Positions 1 through 8,743 of a stretch of DNA of 40,158 nucleotides are shown here, in pieces. The stretch spans positions 1 through 40,158 of the forward strand of contig JAAYTK010000047.1 in assembly GCA_012523775.1 (NCBI GenBank), written 5' to 3'. This DNA is from Clostridiales bacterium (GTDB taxonomy: Bacteria > Bacillota > Clostridia > Lachnospirales > Lachnospiraceae). Every line of letters begins with the position of its first letter. The first letter of the stretch is position 1. The notes under the pieces were generated by a model. That model was not told the origin of the DNA. It ran no database searches and saw only the letters and a list, made by a program, of their open reading frames with translations. Made by a program: the position numbers and the translations under genes.

Positions 1-26
1 AAAGTATGAAGTAAAAAGGAGCAAAT

Positions 27-695
27 ATGAATTTTAAGAAGTTAATTGTTGATTCGGGATTGAGGATGTTAAATTCAGGTTATACCATTGAAACTTGGGG
101 AAATATTAGCTTTCGCGACAAGGAAACAAATCTTGTGTATTTAACTCCAAGCGGAATGGATTACAGTACCATAACTGAAGATGACGTAGTGGTATGTGAT
201 TTACAGGGTAATATTGTTGAAGGAACAAGAGTTCCGACAATAGAGACCGGGTTGCATTTGGCTGTATATAGAGCAAGACCGGAAGTAAACGCAATTTTGC
301 ATACCCATCCGATATATTCCACAGTATTTTCTTGTATAGGTAAGGATGTGCCGCTTATCATTGATGAAGCAGCACAGACACTGGGAGATGTCTGTCGTAC
401 TGCCGAGTATGGATTACCGGGAACCCCGGAGCTGGCAGAGAACTGTGTAAAGGCTCTCGGAAAGACAGCCAATGCATGTCTGTTAAAGGCTCATGGAGCG
501 GTATGTGTAGGAGATACAATGGAGGCAGCGTTCAAGGTGTCCAGAGTTCTTGAAGTAACGGCTCAAATCTATCAGATGATTTTAGCTACCGGATGTAATT
601 GTCCTGAATTGTCACAAGAAAACATACTGGCAATGCAAGAGTTTGTAAAGACAAAATACGGTCAGAGAAATAACACTATGCAAATAGAATATTGA
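27..695 (+). CDS. fucA: L-fuculose-phosphate aldolase-like class II aldolase
   Basis: This 222-residue cytoplasmic protein belongs to the class II aldolase/adducin family. FucA cleaves L-fuculose 1-phosphate (or related ketose phosphates) to dihydroxyacetone phosphate and lactaldehyde. The zinc-site pattern of E. coli FucA is present: Glu73, the HTH pair His92/His94, and His156 in KAHGA. The N-terminal WGNIS motif and TPSG loop bind phosphate in this family. The length matches the family (about 215). An AAAAAGGAG site precedes the ATG at 27, and a terminator follows directly, so the gene closes a transcript whose upstream part lies outside the window. The exact substrate (fuculose-, rhamnulose- or another ketose-1-phosphate) cannot be fixed from sequence. 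It is distinct from the AraD-type member at 14.8 kb. Confidence 0.85.
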   Translation: MNFKKLIVDSGLRMLNSGYTIETWGNISFRDKETNLVYLTPSGMDYSTITEDDVVVCDLQGNIVEGTRVPTIETGLHLAVYRARPEVNAILHTHPIYSTVFSCIGKDVPLIIDEAAQTLGDVCRTAEYGLPGTPELAENCVKALGKTANACLLKAHGAVCVGDTMEAAFKVSRVLEVTAQIYQMILATGCNCPELSQENILAMQEFVKTKYGQRNNTMQIEY

Positions 696-710
696 AATTT
701 AGTCATTAAA

Positions 711-748
711 GAGCAAAGCGATGTAAAAACGCTTTGCTCTTTTTGTTT
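711..748 (+). terminator. Rho-independent terminator after fucA
   Basis: A perfect 10-bp stem (GAGCAAAGCG at 711-720 with CGCTTTGCTC at 730-739) encloses a 9-nt loop and is followed by a T-rich run at 740-748. It sits 16 bp after the fucA stop and separates that transcript from the AraC gene. Confidence 0.92.
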
Positions 749-895
749 ATTTTAGACAACTATGTAAATAATAATTACAGAAATCGAACATTTTGTATAC
801 AACTTTGTCCCGAAATGGTACACTGTTTTATCTAAAATGTTACAAAATCATTTGAAAAGAGTATTATACTGTCAATACAGCCAAAGGAGATGTAT

Positions 896-1831
896 ATGAG
901 TTCATACATTTTTGAGACGATAGAACACCATAAAGAAAATCCGGCAAAGATTATTGTTACATCAATCGACCACTCGGATTATCATTGGCACTATGATTAT
1001 GAGTTAATCATGGTTATTAAAGGTGAGCTTATTCTATCAGTTTTAGCTGAATCCTATGTACTTAAGGCAGGAGACATAGCTCTTGTCAACAGTAAGGAGA
1101 TTCACGGATATAGATACAGTAATGTTGAAAACATATGCCTAATCGTACAGATTAAGAATGAATTTTTTGATCTAAAGGACGATAAGAATCAATCTTACTA
1201 CTTCTACCTTAACAGTGCAAAGGAGACCATTAAACCCAGAATATCCTATGAGCATTTCAGAAAAATGCTTGCCAGAATAGGTATTGAATCGGGTGAAAAG
1301 AAGCAGACAAGTAACCTTCGTATTAAGGGAATTGTCTATATGCTTATATCTGATTTGTTTGATTATATTCCATATGATATTCAACAATATGCCAATGAGG
1401 CGGTAAAATTCACAGATTCTGAGGACATACTTAAGATTCTACAGTTTATTGAGAATAATCTGGTATCTGATAACTTAACTGAGGAGTTATGCAAAGCCAT
1501 TGGTATGAGTGAAAAAAGCTTATACAGATTCTTAAAATCAAGAATAGACATGACATTGAAGGAACTCATAGATGTTACCAGATTAAATCGCGCAATTTAC
1601 CTGTTATCCTATACTGACAAGGATAACTCAACCATTGCTACCGAATGCGGCTTCTGTAATGACAATACCTTTTACCGTTTATTTAAGAAGAGATTTGGTA
1701 TGACACCTTTGAATTATAAGAATAAGAATCCTGATAACAAGAAGCCTCCCAGAATAAAAGAGGTTCAAGGATATTTGGATTTTAGCAAAGCGGAAGCTAC
1801 AAAACTACTTAAGGAATACATAAAGAACTGA
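896..1831 (+). CDS. AraC-family transcriptional regulator with cupin sensor
   Basis: This 311-residue regulator has an N-terminal cupin-like ligand-binding domain (about residues 10-90, with the HxHxxYE-type stretch HWHYDYEL) and a C-terminal pair of AraC helix-turn-helix motifs (about 175-275). The second helix region carries the typical IATECGFCNDNTFYRLFKK signature. The start is placed at ATG 896, because the earlier in-frame ATG at 890 overlaps the SD AAAGGAG (883-889). The stop lies 13 bp before the TTG start of the GH3 gene, so the regulator probably belongs to the same operon. By context it responds to a sugar taken up by the transporter encoded downstream. No operator was identified. 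Confidence 0.9.
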   Translation: MSSYIFETIEHHKENPAKIIVTSIDHSDYHWHYDYELIMVIKGELILSVLAESYVLKAGDIALVNSKEIHGYRYSNVENICLIVQIKNEFFDLKDDKNQSYYFYLNSAKETIKPRISYEHFRKMLARIGIESGEKKQTSNLRIKGIVYMLISDLFDYIPYDIQQYANEAVKFTDSEDILKILQFIENNLVSDNLTEELCKAIGMSEKSLYRFLKSRIDMTLKELIDVTRLNRAIYLLSYTDKDNSTIATECGFCNDNTFYRLFKKRFGMTPLNYKNKNPDNKKPPRIKEVQGYLDFSKAEATKLLKEYIKN

Positions 1832-1844
1832 AGGAGGCCCTGGC

Positions 1845-3914
1845 TTGGATATAAAAGGGATTGATAAAAATTATAGATTAAGTTTTACAGAAAAGGCAGA
1901 AAGGATTGTAGAAGGACTAAGTCTTGAGGAAAAGGTTTCACTCATGAGCGGAAAGTTTTCTGCAATTGATATGATTGCCAATTTTCACTGTGAAAACCAT
2001 TATAATTATATTCCTTACCCGGCTGGAGGTATCGAGGAAAAAGGCATACCACAGGTGTTGTTTTGTGATGGTCCAAGAGGAGTCGTATGCGGAACAGGTA
2101 AGAGTACATGCTATCCGGTGCCTATGCTAAGGGGCGCATCCTTCGATGTGGAGTTGGAGGAAAGAATAGGACAAGCCATAGCTAAGGAAGTTCGTGCTTA
2201 TGGTGGTAATCTGTTTGCCGGTATCTGTATCAATGTTCCATATCATCCCGGATGGGGTCGAAGCCAAGAGACATACGGTGAGGAACCATATCATATTGGA
2301 CAGATGGGTTCCGCAATGGTAAGAGGAGTACAGAAGGAAAGTGTTATTCCGTGTATTAAGCATTTTGCATTTAATTCAATGGAGAATGCCAGATTCAATG
2401 TAAATATTGAATGTGACAAGAGAGCAGAGCGGGAGGTATTTCTACCTCACTTTAAGGAATGCATTGATAACGGAGCGGCGGCTGTCATGACCTCCTATAA
2501 TCTTTATAAAGGTGTTCAATGTGGGCAGAATGAATACCTGATCAGAGATGTTCTTAAGGGTGAATGGGATTTTGATGGATTTACTATGACTGATTTTATA
2601 TGGGGCATAAACGATACCGTAACCGCGGCAAACAGCGGACAGGATCTGGAAATGTGTAATACATACTATTATGATGCCAAGCTTGTCAATGCCGTTAAAG
2701 AGGGAAAGGTACCCGAAAAGGCTGTTGATGAAGCTGCTGTCAGGATAGTAAGAACCCTAATTACATATACTCAGGATAATCGGGAGTATTCAAGGGAACT
2801 AATCGGGTGTAAGGAGCATATTTCACTCGCTCTGGAATCGGCCCAAAAGGGAATTACCCTTATTAAGAATGAGAACAAGGTTCTTCCTATTAATCGGGAG
2901 CAGGTAGAAAGTATTGTGGTGCTGGGTAGACTGGCAAACCATGAAAACATCGGAGATAATGGCTCGGGTAGAGTTTATCCGCCCTATGTCATTACACCTT
3001 TAAAGGGTATAGCGATGACGGCCGGTAATAAAAAAATTGTTTATAATGACGGCTCCGATTTAGAACATGCCAAATCGTTAGCAAGAAAAGCGGATTATGT
3101 AATCTTCGTTGTAGGCTATGACCATAATGATGAAGGCGAATTCGTTTCCAGTGACCAGGTGGGTAACTTTATGGATCCCATGGGTGGCGACAGAACAGAA
3201 TCCTTAGGCTTAAACCCGGAGGATATTCGCTTAATTAACGAAGTGGGTCCGGTAAACTCCAATTCGGCAGTGGTATTAATAGGCGGTAGTACGATTCTTA
3301 TGGAGGAATGGAAGAACTCAGTAAATGCTATTCTTATGGCATATTATCCGGGAATGGAAGGTGGAATGGCTATCGGACAGATATTATTCGGGGATATAAA
3401 TCCTTCCGGTAAACTTCCGTTTGTTATTCCAAAGAGTGAAAAAGACCTTCCGGAAATAAATTGGAATACAGATTATCAAAAATATGAATACTATCATGGA
3501 TATAAGAAATTAGATAAGGAAACAATAGAAGCAGCATATCCATATGGGTTTGGTTTATCATATACAGAGTTTAAAATCAGCAATGCTCACTTTTCACAAA
3601 AAGATGAATATATAGAGGCAACATGTGATGTCAAAAATATTGGTGACCTTGCAGGTGATGAAGTGATTCAGCTTTATGCAGGATATTCTCAATCACAAAT
3701 ATCCAGGCCTGTTAAGGCATTGATAGGTTTTACGAGAGTGACATTAGAACCTAATCAAACCAAGACGGTAACCATCAGAACGCCGATTAAGCAGCTTATG
3801 TGGTATAACGAGGAGAAGCGCGGATGGGAGCTGGAGCATATTATTTATGATATGTATATTGGGACCAGCAGTTCAATCAATGATCTTATCAAAGGTGAGC
3901 TGATTCTAAATTAG
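1845..3914 (+). CDS. GH3 family beta-glycosidase (first paralogue)
   Basis: This 689-residue enzyme has no signal peptide, so it acts in the cytoplasm. It has the GH3 order: N-terminal TIM-barrel (about 15-330), alpha/beta sandwich (340-560) and C-terminal fibronectin-III-like domain (590-680). Visible motifs include DGPRG (75-79), GRSQETYGEEP (about 138-148), KHF (172-174) and the FDGFTMTDF segment whose Asp250 is the expected nucleophile. The GDGSGRV-like and GMEGG motifs of the sandwich domain are also present. The start is TTG at 1845 behind AAGGAGG (1831-1837). Specificity (beta-glucoside, beta-xyloside or other) cannot be read from sequence. It is clearly paralogous to the gene at 8744, and the transporter genes lie between them. 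Confidence 0.9.
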   Translation: MDIKGIDKNYRLSFTEKAERIVEGLSLEEKVSLMSGKFSAIDMIANFHCENHYNYIPYPAGGIEEKGIPQVLFCDGPRGVVCGTGKSTCYPVPMLRGASFDVELEERIGQAIAKEVRAYGGNLFAGICINVPYHPGWGRSQETYGEEPYHIGQMGSAMVRGVQKESVIPCIKHFAFNSMENARFNVNIECDKRAEREVFLPHFKECIDNGAAAVMTSYNLYKGVQCGQNEYLIRDVLKGEWDFDGFTMTDFIWGINDTVTAANSGQDLEMCNTYYYDAKLVNAVKEGKVPEKAVDEAAVRIVRTLITYTQDNREYSRELIGCKEHISLALESAQKGITLIKNENKVLPINREQVESIVVLGRLANHENIGDNGSGRVYPPYVITPLKGIAMTAGNKKIVYNDGSDLEHAKSLARKADYVIFVVGYDHNDEGEFVSSDQVGNFMDPMGGDRTESLGLNPEDIRLINEVGPVNSNSAVVLIGGSTILMEEWKNSVNAILMAYYPGMEGGMAIGQILFGDINPSGKLPFVIPKSEKDLPEINWNTDYQKYEYYHGYKKLDKETIEAAYPYGFGLSYTEFKISNAHFSQKDEYIEATCDVKNIGDLAGDEVIQLYAGYSQSQISRPVKALIGFTRVTLEPNQTKTVTIRTPIKQLMWYNEEKRGWELEHIIYDMYIGTSSSINDLIKGELILN

Positions 3915-3988
3915 AAAGGAGGTCACAGTCCAAGAAAACAGCTAATATTTGCATTATTAAATCATTATTTGAATAGGAGGAAAGTTTT

Positions 3989-5230
3989 ATGTCAAAGAAA
4001 TTAATAAGACTAATAGCTATGGTATTAGTAATAAGTATGGCATTGGTTGCCTGTGGAGGAAAGACAACAGGAGATAACAACAATAACAACAATACTAACA
4101 ATAACAACAATACAGGTAATAATAATCAAGATCAGGACAATGATGATGTTGTAAATGGAAAGAGTGTTTCAGATCTGAAGCTCGGACTAAACAACTTTAT
4201 GAAGGGTATATATTCAGTAGATATTATGGAGAATGCTTTTGCTGAAACCTGTAAAGCGCTTGGTGTTCAGACAATGATAGTTAACGATGAGGGTAAGGTA
4301 GAAAAGACTGTTACTAATGTTGACAATATGATTTCTGCCGGTGTAGACGGTATCGTATTTTTTGGTATCTCAGAGACATTATTCCCTGTAGTTTCTCAAA
4401 AATGTGAAGATGCAAAGGTACCTTTTACCGTGTACGATCACATGCCTTCCGATGAGAATCTTGAAATTTTAAAGGCTAATCCTTATTTTAAAGGTGCTGT
4501 TGCAACCAGAGACCTTGGTACAGGACGTAACATGGGTGAACATGCTGCTTCCTTGGGATTAAAGAAGGCTCTTATTATAACCGGTAAGATGGCAGACCCT
4601 ACACACTCAGCAAGAACCAATGGATTTAAGGAGACTTTCGAAGCTGGCGGTGGACAGGTTCTTAATATCGCTTGGGATGCTTCTAACCTGGCAGATGCAA
4701 CTGCTAAGGCTAACGACCTTCTAACAGCTCATCCCGATGCTGATTGTATATATGCTTCAAACGGTGATTACGGTAGCGGAACGATGCAGGCTTTAGCACA
4801 GCATACAAATGTTGATGCCAAGTTATTCGTAACAGACCTTGACCCCGATGTATTAGATGGATTAGAAAACGGTTCAATTGCCGCAGCAAATGGCGCTCAT
4901 TGGATAAATGTTAATTTTGCAACAACACTGTTACTTAACAGTTTACTGGGACATGAGCTTAAGGATGCAGATGGAAACGCTCCCATACTCGTAGCACCTG
5001 TTATGGCTCTTCCTGCTGAAATGGTTGAATTATATGATAAATTCTGGATTAAGTCTCAGCCTTTCTCCGGTGAAGAATTAAAACAGTTTGTTGTAGAGTG
5101 GAACGAAGATGTATCACTTCAGGATTACGAGGATGTATTAGCAAACTATTCAGTAGAGACTCGTCTAAAACAGAAGGAAGCGGAAGGATTAATAACCGCA
5201 GATGAACTTAAAGCAGTAGGTATCGAATAA
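3989..5230 (+). CDS. Sugar ABC transporter substrate-binding lipoprotein
   Basis: This 413-residue lipoprotein belongs to the periplasmic-binding-protein type 1 group (RbsB/XylF-like). It starts with a lipoprotein signal peptide: Lys-rich start, hydrophobic core, and LVAC lipobox with Cys22 as the lipidated residue. A flexible Asn-rich linker follows (about residues 30-53, long N runs broken by T, G, Q and D). The mature domain starts near SDLKLGLNNF and has the two-lobed pattern of sugar-binding proteins (GVDGIVFFGISE, KALIITGKMADP, CIYASNGDYGSG). The protein would be tethered to the outer face of the membrane and deliver substrate to the two permeases. The SD is AGGAGG (3976-3981). A hairpin directly after the gene may let it be expressed above the permeases. 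Confidence 0.92.
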   Translation: MSKKLIRLIAMVLVISMALVACGGKTTGDNNNNNNTNNNNNTGNNNQDQDNDDVVNGKSVSDLKLGLNNFMKGIYSVDIMENAFAETCKALGVQTMIVNDEGKVEKTVTNVDNMISAGVDGIVFFGISETLFPVVSQKCEDAKVPFTVYDHMPSDENLEILKANPYFKGAVATRDLGTGRNMGEHAASLGLKKALIITGKMADPTHSARTNGFKETFEAGGGQVLNIAWDASNLADATAKANDLLTAHPDADCIYASNGDYGSGTMQALAQHTNVDAKLFVTDLDPDVLDGLENGSIAAANGAHWINVNFATTLLLNSLLGHELKDADGNAPILVAPVMALPAEMVELYDKFWIKSQPFSGEELKQFVVEWNEDVSLQDYEDVLANYSVETRLKQKEAEGLITADELKAVGIE

Positions 5231-5236
5231 TTTACC

Positions 5237-5280
5237 AAGGGGTGCTGCCAATTATATATGTTTTATTTTGGTAGCACCTT
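5237..5280 (+). promoter_or_regulatory. Intra-operon stem-loop between binding protein and permease
   Basis: AAGG..TGCTGCCAA (5237-5251) pairs with TTGGTAGCACCTT (5268-5280), with a 2-nt bulge and one G-U pair. Only AATATTTTAT follows, not a clean T-run. It is either a leaky terminator or a 3'-end stabiliser for the binding-protein mRNA, as commonly seen after abundant binding-protein genes. Confidence 0.6.
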
Positions 5281-5316
5281 AATATTTTATATAGTGTGAG
5301 ATTAAGGAGCATTATA

Positions 5317-6285
5317 ATGACTAACAAAAATGAATCAAAAAATCAAATATTCGGAAGAATACGGCTGGCCATATTATTAATTATCCCCTATATAGTGCTA
5401 AATATGGCAACCGGTGGCAAGATACTTACCGTTAATAATTTATCATCAGTATTTACAAGCTCGGTTACTGCTATGTTCATGTCTTGGTGCTTCTGTTTTT
5501 TGTTTACCACCGGAATAACCGATTTGTCAGTCGGTGCAATTCTTATTCTGGCTGGTAATGTAGGTGGTATATTTGCGGTGAATTTTAAGCTTGGAACCTT
5601 TGGATTATTACTGGGCTCAATACTGACCTCAGTATTGTTACTTTTACTTAATACGGTATTACGTCATTTAACTAAGATACCATCCTGGATATTTGGCCTG
5701 GGTGCTGCCATGGTTTATGAGGCTATCGGTATGTATTATGGCTCATATATGATATCCAAGGGAAGACAGGTGGTATCCCTTGGTAATACGGCAAGGCATA
5801 TCGGTAGAATGCCTTGGAACTTAGTTATAGTTATTGTCGGTTTTATAGCGGCTTATTTACTTTTTAATAAGACCTCAGTAGGTTACAACATCCGTGCTCT
5901 GGGAAGTAATCGTAAGGTGGCAGAGATGATGGGTGTTAATGTGCAAAAGACAATGATATATTCCGCGATACTTGGAGGTATATTCCTCGGTATAGCAGGG
6001 GCAGTGAATGAAAGCTATGCCAGCCGAGTAATGCCTGTTACGGGGCTTAGCAGTGTAGCATTAATTTTTACTGCTTTGGCCGGATTCCTTCTGGCTTCCA
6101 GCTTAGGAAAATATATAAATCTGACATTGGCTATCGTTATAGGAATCTTTATTATTACATCATTATTTAATGTATTAACCATAGTAGGTGTACCTTCCGG
6201 TACCTGGCAGCAGACAGTCATGGGATTAACCGTTATTATAAGTGGTATTGCTTCCCAAAGAAAATATAAAGGAGTGGTGAAATAA
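5317..6285 (+). CDS. Sugar ABC transporter permease (CUT2/RbsC-like), first
   Basis: This 322-residue membrane protein belongs to the branched-chain/ribose-type permease family. It has about 8-10 hydrophobic segments and the family loop GITDLSVGAILILAGNVGG (about residue 70), plus a cytoplasmic segment near NIRALGSNRKVAEMMGVNV that couples to the ATPase (EAA-like region, about 190-208). The ATG at 5317 is preferred over an upstream in-frame GTG because AAGGAG sits at 5304-5309. It ends one base before the ATPase gene. Together with the permease at 7786 it probably forms a heterodimeric channel. Confidence 0.88.
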   Translation: MTNKNESKNQIFGRIRLAILLIIPYIVLNMATGGKILTVNNLSSVFTSSVTAMFMSWCFCFLFTTGITDLSVGAILILAGNVGGIFAVNFKLGTFGLLLGSILTSVLLLLLNTVLRHLTKIPSWIFGLGAAMVYEAIGMYYGSYMISKGRQVVSLGNTARHIGRMPWNLVIVIVGFIAAYLLFNKTSVGYNIRALGSNRKVAEMMGVNVQKTMIYSAILGGIFLGIAGAVNESYASRVMPVTGLSSVALIFTALAGFLLASSLGKYINLTLAIVIGIFIITSLFNVLTIVGVPSGTWQQTVMGLTVIISGIASQRKYKGVVK

Positions 6286-6286
6286 A

Positions 6287-7789
6287 GTGAAAGACATTCT
6301 CTTTAAAGTACAGAATATGAACAAAAGCTTTGGGATAACTAGGGCAAACCATAATGTAAGCATGGAAATAAAAAGAGGTGAAGTCCATGGACTTATAGGG
6401 GAGAATGGTTCAGGTAAATCAACACTAATTTCTATGATCTCAGGCATGGCAGAAAGGGATAGTGGAGAGCTTTTTCTAAACGGAAAACCCTATGAACCCG
6501 TTTCACCCCTTACGGCTTTAGAATCCCATATTGGAACCGTAGTACAGGAGCTGGGTCTGGTCGATGGATTGTCGGTTGCGGCTAATATATTCCTGGGAAG
6601 AATGGATCGCTTTAAAAAGCTTAATATAATCGACAATGCGGCCTTATATAATGAGGTAGAAGAGATATACAAGAAATGGAATTTACCCAGAATAAATCCC
6701 AGAACCTTAGCAGGAACACTTACAGTAGAACAGAAGAAGATTGTGGAGTTAACCAGAGCCTTATCAATAGATCCCGACATACTGATTCTTGATGAAATTA
6801 CAGCGGCTCTTTCATATAATACCAGAAAGATATTGTTTGATATTATTGATGAGCTAAAGGCTAAGGGTAAATCCATATTAATAGTAACTCATGATATTGA
6901 GGAATTGCTTGATTTAAGCGATGAAATCACCATTTTAAGAGACGGTGAGAAAGTAGCGACTAAAAGGGCCGATGAATTAACCGAATCCTCTCTGAAGAAG
7001 CTAATGGTAGGCAGAGAGATCGAAGGAGATTATTATCGCGCCGATAATGAAGATGATTATAAAGATGAAGTGGTTTTAAAAATAAATAATATTTCCGACG
7101 GAGAGAATTTCAACGAGGTATCGATTGACCTCCATAAGGGAGAAATAGTCGGTCTATGTGGTCTCAGTGATGCGGGGATTCATGAGGTTGCCGAAGCAGT
7201 CTTTGGTGTAAGACCAATAGTATCAGGTGAAATCACATTGGCTAACGGCAATAGAAAAATTGAATCAGCCTCCATAGCTATGGCATATGGTATGGGCTAT
7301 GTTCCGAAGGATAGGGATAAGCAAGCATTAATGGTTAGTGACAGCATTGAAAATAACGTAACCCTGTCCATGCTTGATGATTTGAAGGGACCCTTAGGAT
7401 TTATATCTCCCGGTAAGATAACGGATGTAGGTAAAAGAGTAATAAAGGATTACAAGGTAATCGCGGTGAATGAGAAGGTGCCTCTAGCTTCCCTTAGCGG
7501 AGGTAACCGACAGAAGGTTAATCTGGGAAGATGGCTACTTCAGAATAAGGATATTCTGATATTGGATTCACCTACCCGTGGCGTTGACGTCGGTGTTAAG
7601 GCTTATATATATGATATTATGAAGCAGCTTAAGAAAAAGGGTGTATCCATCCTGTTAGTTTCAGACGAGCTTCCGGAGGTAATAGGACTTTCAGATACGG
7701 TATATGTATTCAAAAACAGTAAAATCGAGAAAAAGTTCAGGCGTAGCGAAGAGTTGACTGAAGAAAAGATTATTGAGGTGATGCTATGA
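6287..7789 (+). CDS. Sugar ABC transporter ATPase, two nucleotide-binding domains (RbsA/MglA type)
   Basis: This 500-residue cytoplasmic ATPase has two fused ABC domains, as in RbsA, MglA and XylG. The first (about 1-240) has a normal Walker A, GENGSGKST (38-46), a signature-like LTVEQKK and Walker B LILDEITAAL. The second (about 255-500) has a degenerate Walker A (GLCGLSDAG), a good signature LSGGNRQK and Walker B LILDSPTRGVDVG. This asymmetry, one degenerate Walker A, is usual for the family. The GTG start (6287) has AAGGAG 12 bases upstream. The gene overlaps the second permease by four bases (ATGA at 7786), which indicates coupled translation. Confidence 0.93.
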   Translation: MKDILFKVQNMNKSFGITRANHNVSMEIKRGEVHGLIGENGSGKSTLISMISGMAERDSGELFLNGKPYEPVSPLTALESHIGTVVQELGLVDGLSVAANIFLGRMDRFKKLNIIDNAALYNEVEEIYKKWNLPRINPRTLAGTLTVEQKKIVELTRALSIDPDILILDEITAALSYNTRKILFDIIDELKAKGKSILIVTHDIEELLDLSDEITILRDGEKVATKRADELTESSLKKLMVGREIEGDYYRADNEDDYKDEVVLKINNISDGENFNEVSIDLHKGEIVGLCGLSDAGIHEVAEAVFGVRPIVSGEITLANGNRKIESASIAMAYGMGYVPKDRDKQALMVSDSIENNVTLSMLDDLKGPLGFISPGKITDVGKRVIKDYKVIAVNEKVPLASLSGGNRQKVNLGRWLLQNKDILILDSPTRGVDVGVKAYIYDIMKQLKKKGVSILLVSDELPEVIGLSDTVYVFKNSKIEKKFRRSEELTEEKIIEVML

Positions 7790-8727
7790 TGAAAAGAAAA
7801 ATAAATCTGGAATATGTTCTGCCCTTCGGGTTCCTACTTCTATTATTTATTATATTTTCAATTATTAACGGAAAGGCATTCTTTAGAATGCATAATATAA
7901 AGACTATTATTGATACCATGATACCCTTATGTATCGGGGGCTATGGTATGCTGTTTGTAATATCACAGGGCTCCATTGATATGTCAGCAGGCTCCAATTT
8001 GGCATTTTCCGCAACTCTTGGAGCAATACTGGCTTCAAAGCTTGGAAGTATTACCATCCTTCCTCTATGTATACTAATTGGAGCAGCCGTGGGATTTGTA
8101 AACGGTATATTGGTTAGTAGATTTAAGGTTTCCTCAATTATGGCGACATTAGCTCAGTTGATCGTTTTACGTTCCCTGGTTGTAGTATTAAGTAAGGGTA
8201 ATGTTATATTCGTTCACCCATCAATATTAAAATTAAACAGATGGGGAGCTAAGGGTATAATATTTATCCTGGCTACGATAGTTGCCATATATCTTTTCCA
8301 GTATACGAAGCTTGGATTCAGTTCCAGGTCCGTAGGTGAAAATGAAATTGTATGTAACTATGTAGGTTTAAAAACCAAATGGATTAAGACCATAGCTTAT
8401 ATTATCGCAGGTGCCTTTGCGGGCCTTGCAGCTGTTCTCTCTGTTTCGAGAATCGGTGGTGTGGATCCAAATATGGGTCAGGCATTTGAGCTTCAGGTTA
8501 TGCTGGCCGTGTTTGTAGGCGGTGTTCCGGTTAACGGAGGAAGCAAGAGTAGCATTGTTAAGATAATAATCGGTGCTTTGCTATTTAGTATATTACAAAG
8601 CGGTTTGGTTCTGTCTAATGCTAAATCAGAAACCGTAGAGTTAATCCAGGGCCTAATGCTAATTATAATGGTGGCTGCAATACTTAAAGCAAACAAGATG
8701 TCAACAGTAAAAACAATGAATGAATAA
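7786..8727 (+). CDS. Sugar ABC transporter permease (CUT2/RbsC-like), second
   Basis: This 313-residue membrane protein belongs to the same family as the product of 5317 but is clearly divergent from it. The family loop is ISQGSIDMSAGSNLAFSA (about 64-81), and the coupling segment is near SRSVGENEIVCNYVGL. It overlaps the ATPase by four bases, with GAGGTGATG just upstream as SD. Two different permease genes per transporter are known for LsrC/LsrD and YtfT/YjfF systems and imply a heterodimer. The start could also be the ATG at 7789, one codon later. Confidence 0.88.
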   Translation: MMKRKINLEYVLPFGFLLLLFIIFSIINGKAFFRMHNIKTIIDTMIPLCIGGYGMLFVISQGSIDMSAGSNLAFSATLGAILASKLGSITILPLCILIGAAVGFVNGILVSRFKVSSIMATLAQLIVLRSLVVVLSKGNVIFVHPSILKLNRWGAKGIIFILATIVAIYLFQYTKLGFSSRSVGENEIVCNYVGLKTKWIKTIAYIIAGAFAGLAAVLSVSRIGGVDPNMGQAFELQVMLAVFVGGVPVNGGSKSSIVKIIIGALLFSILQSGLVLSNAKSETVELIQGLMLIIMVAAILKANKMSTVKTMNE

Positions 8728-8743
8728 ATAAAGGAGGTACATT

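Noticed and set aside
890-895. Upstream ATG of the AraC gene
   Set aside because: It overlaps the SD sequence itself, so the ATG six bases later is preferred.
3889-4110. Minus-strand frame with a poly-Leu run
   Set aside because: It is the complement of the Asn-rich linker of the binding-protein gene.
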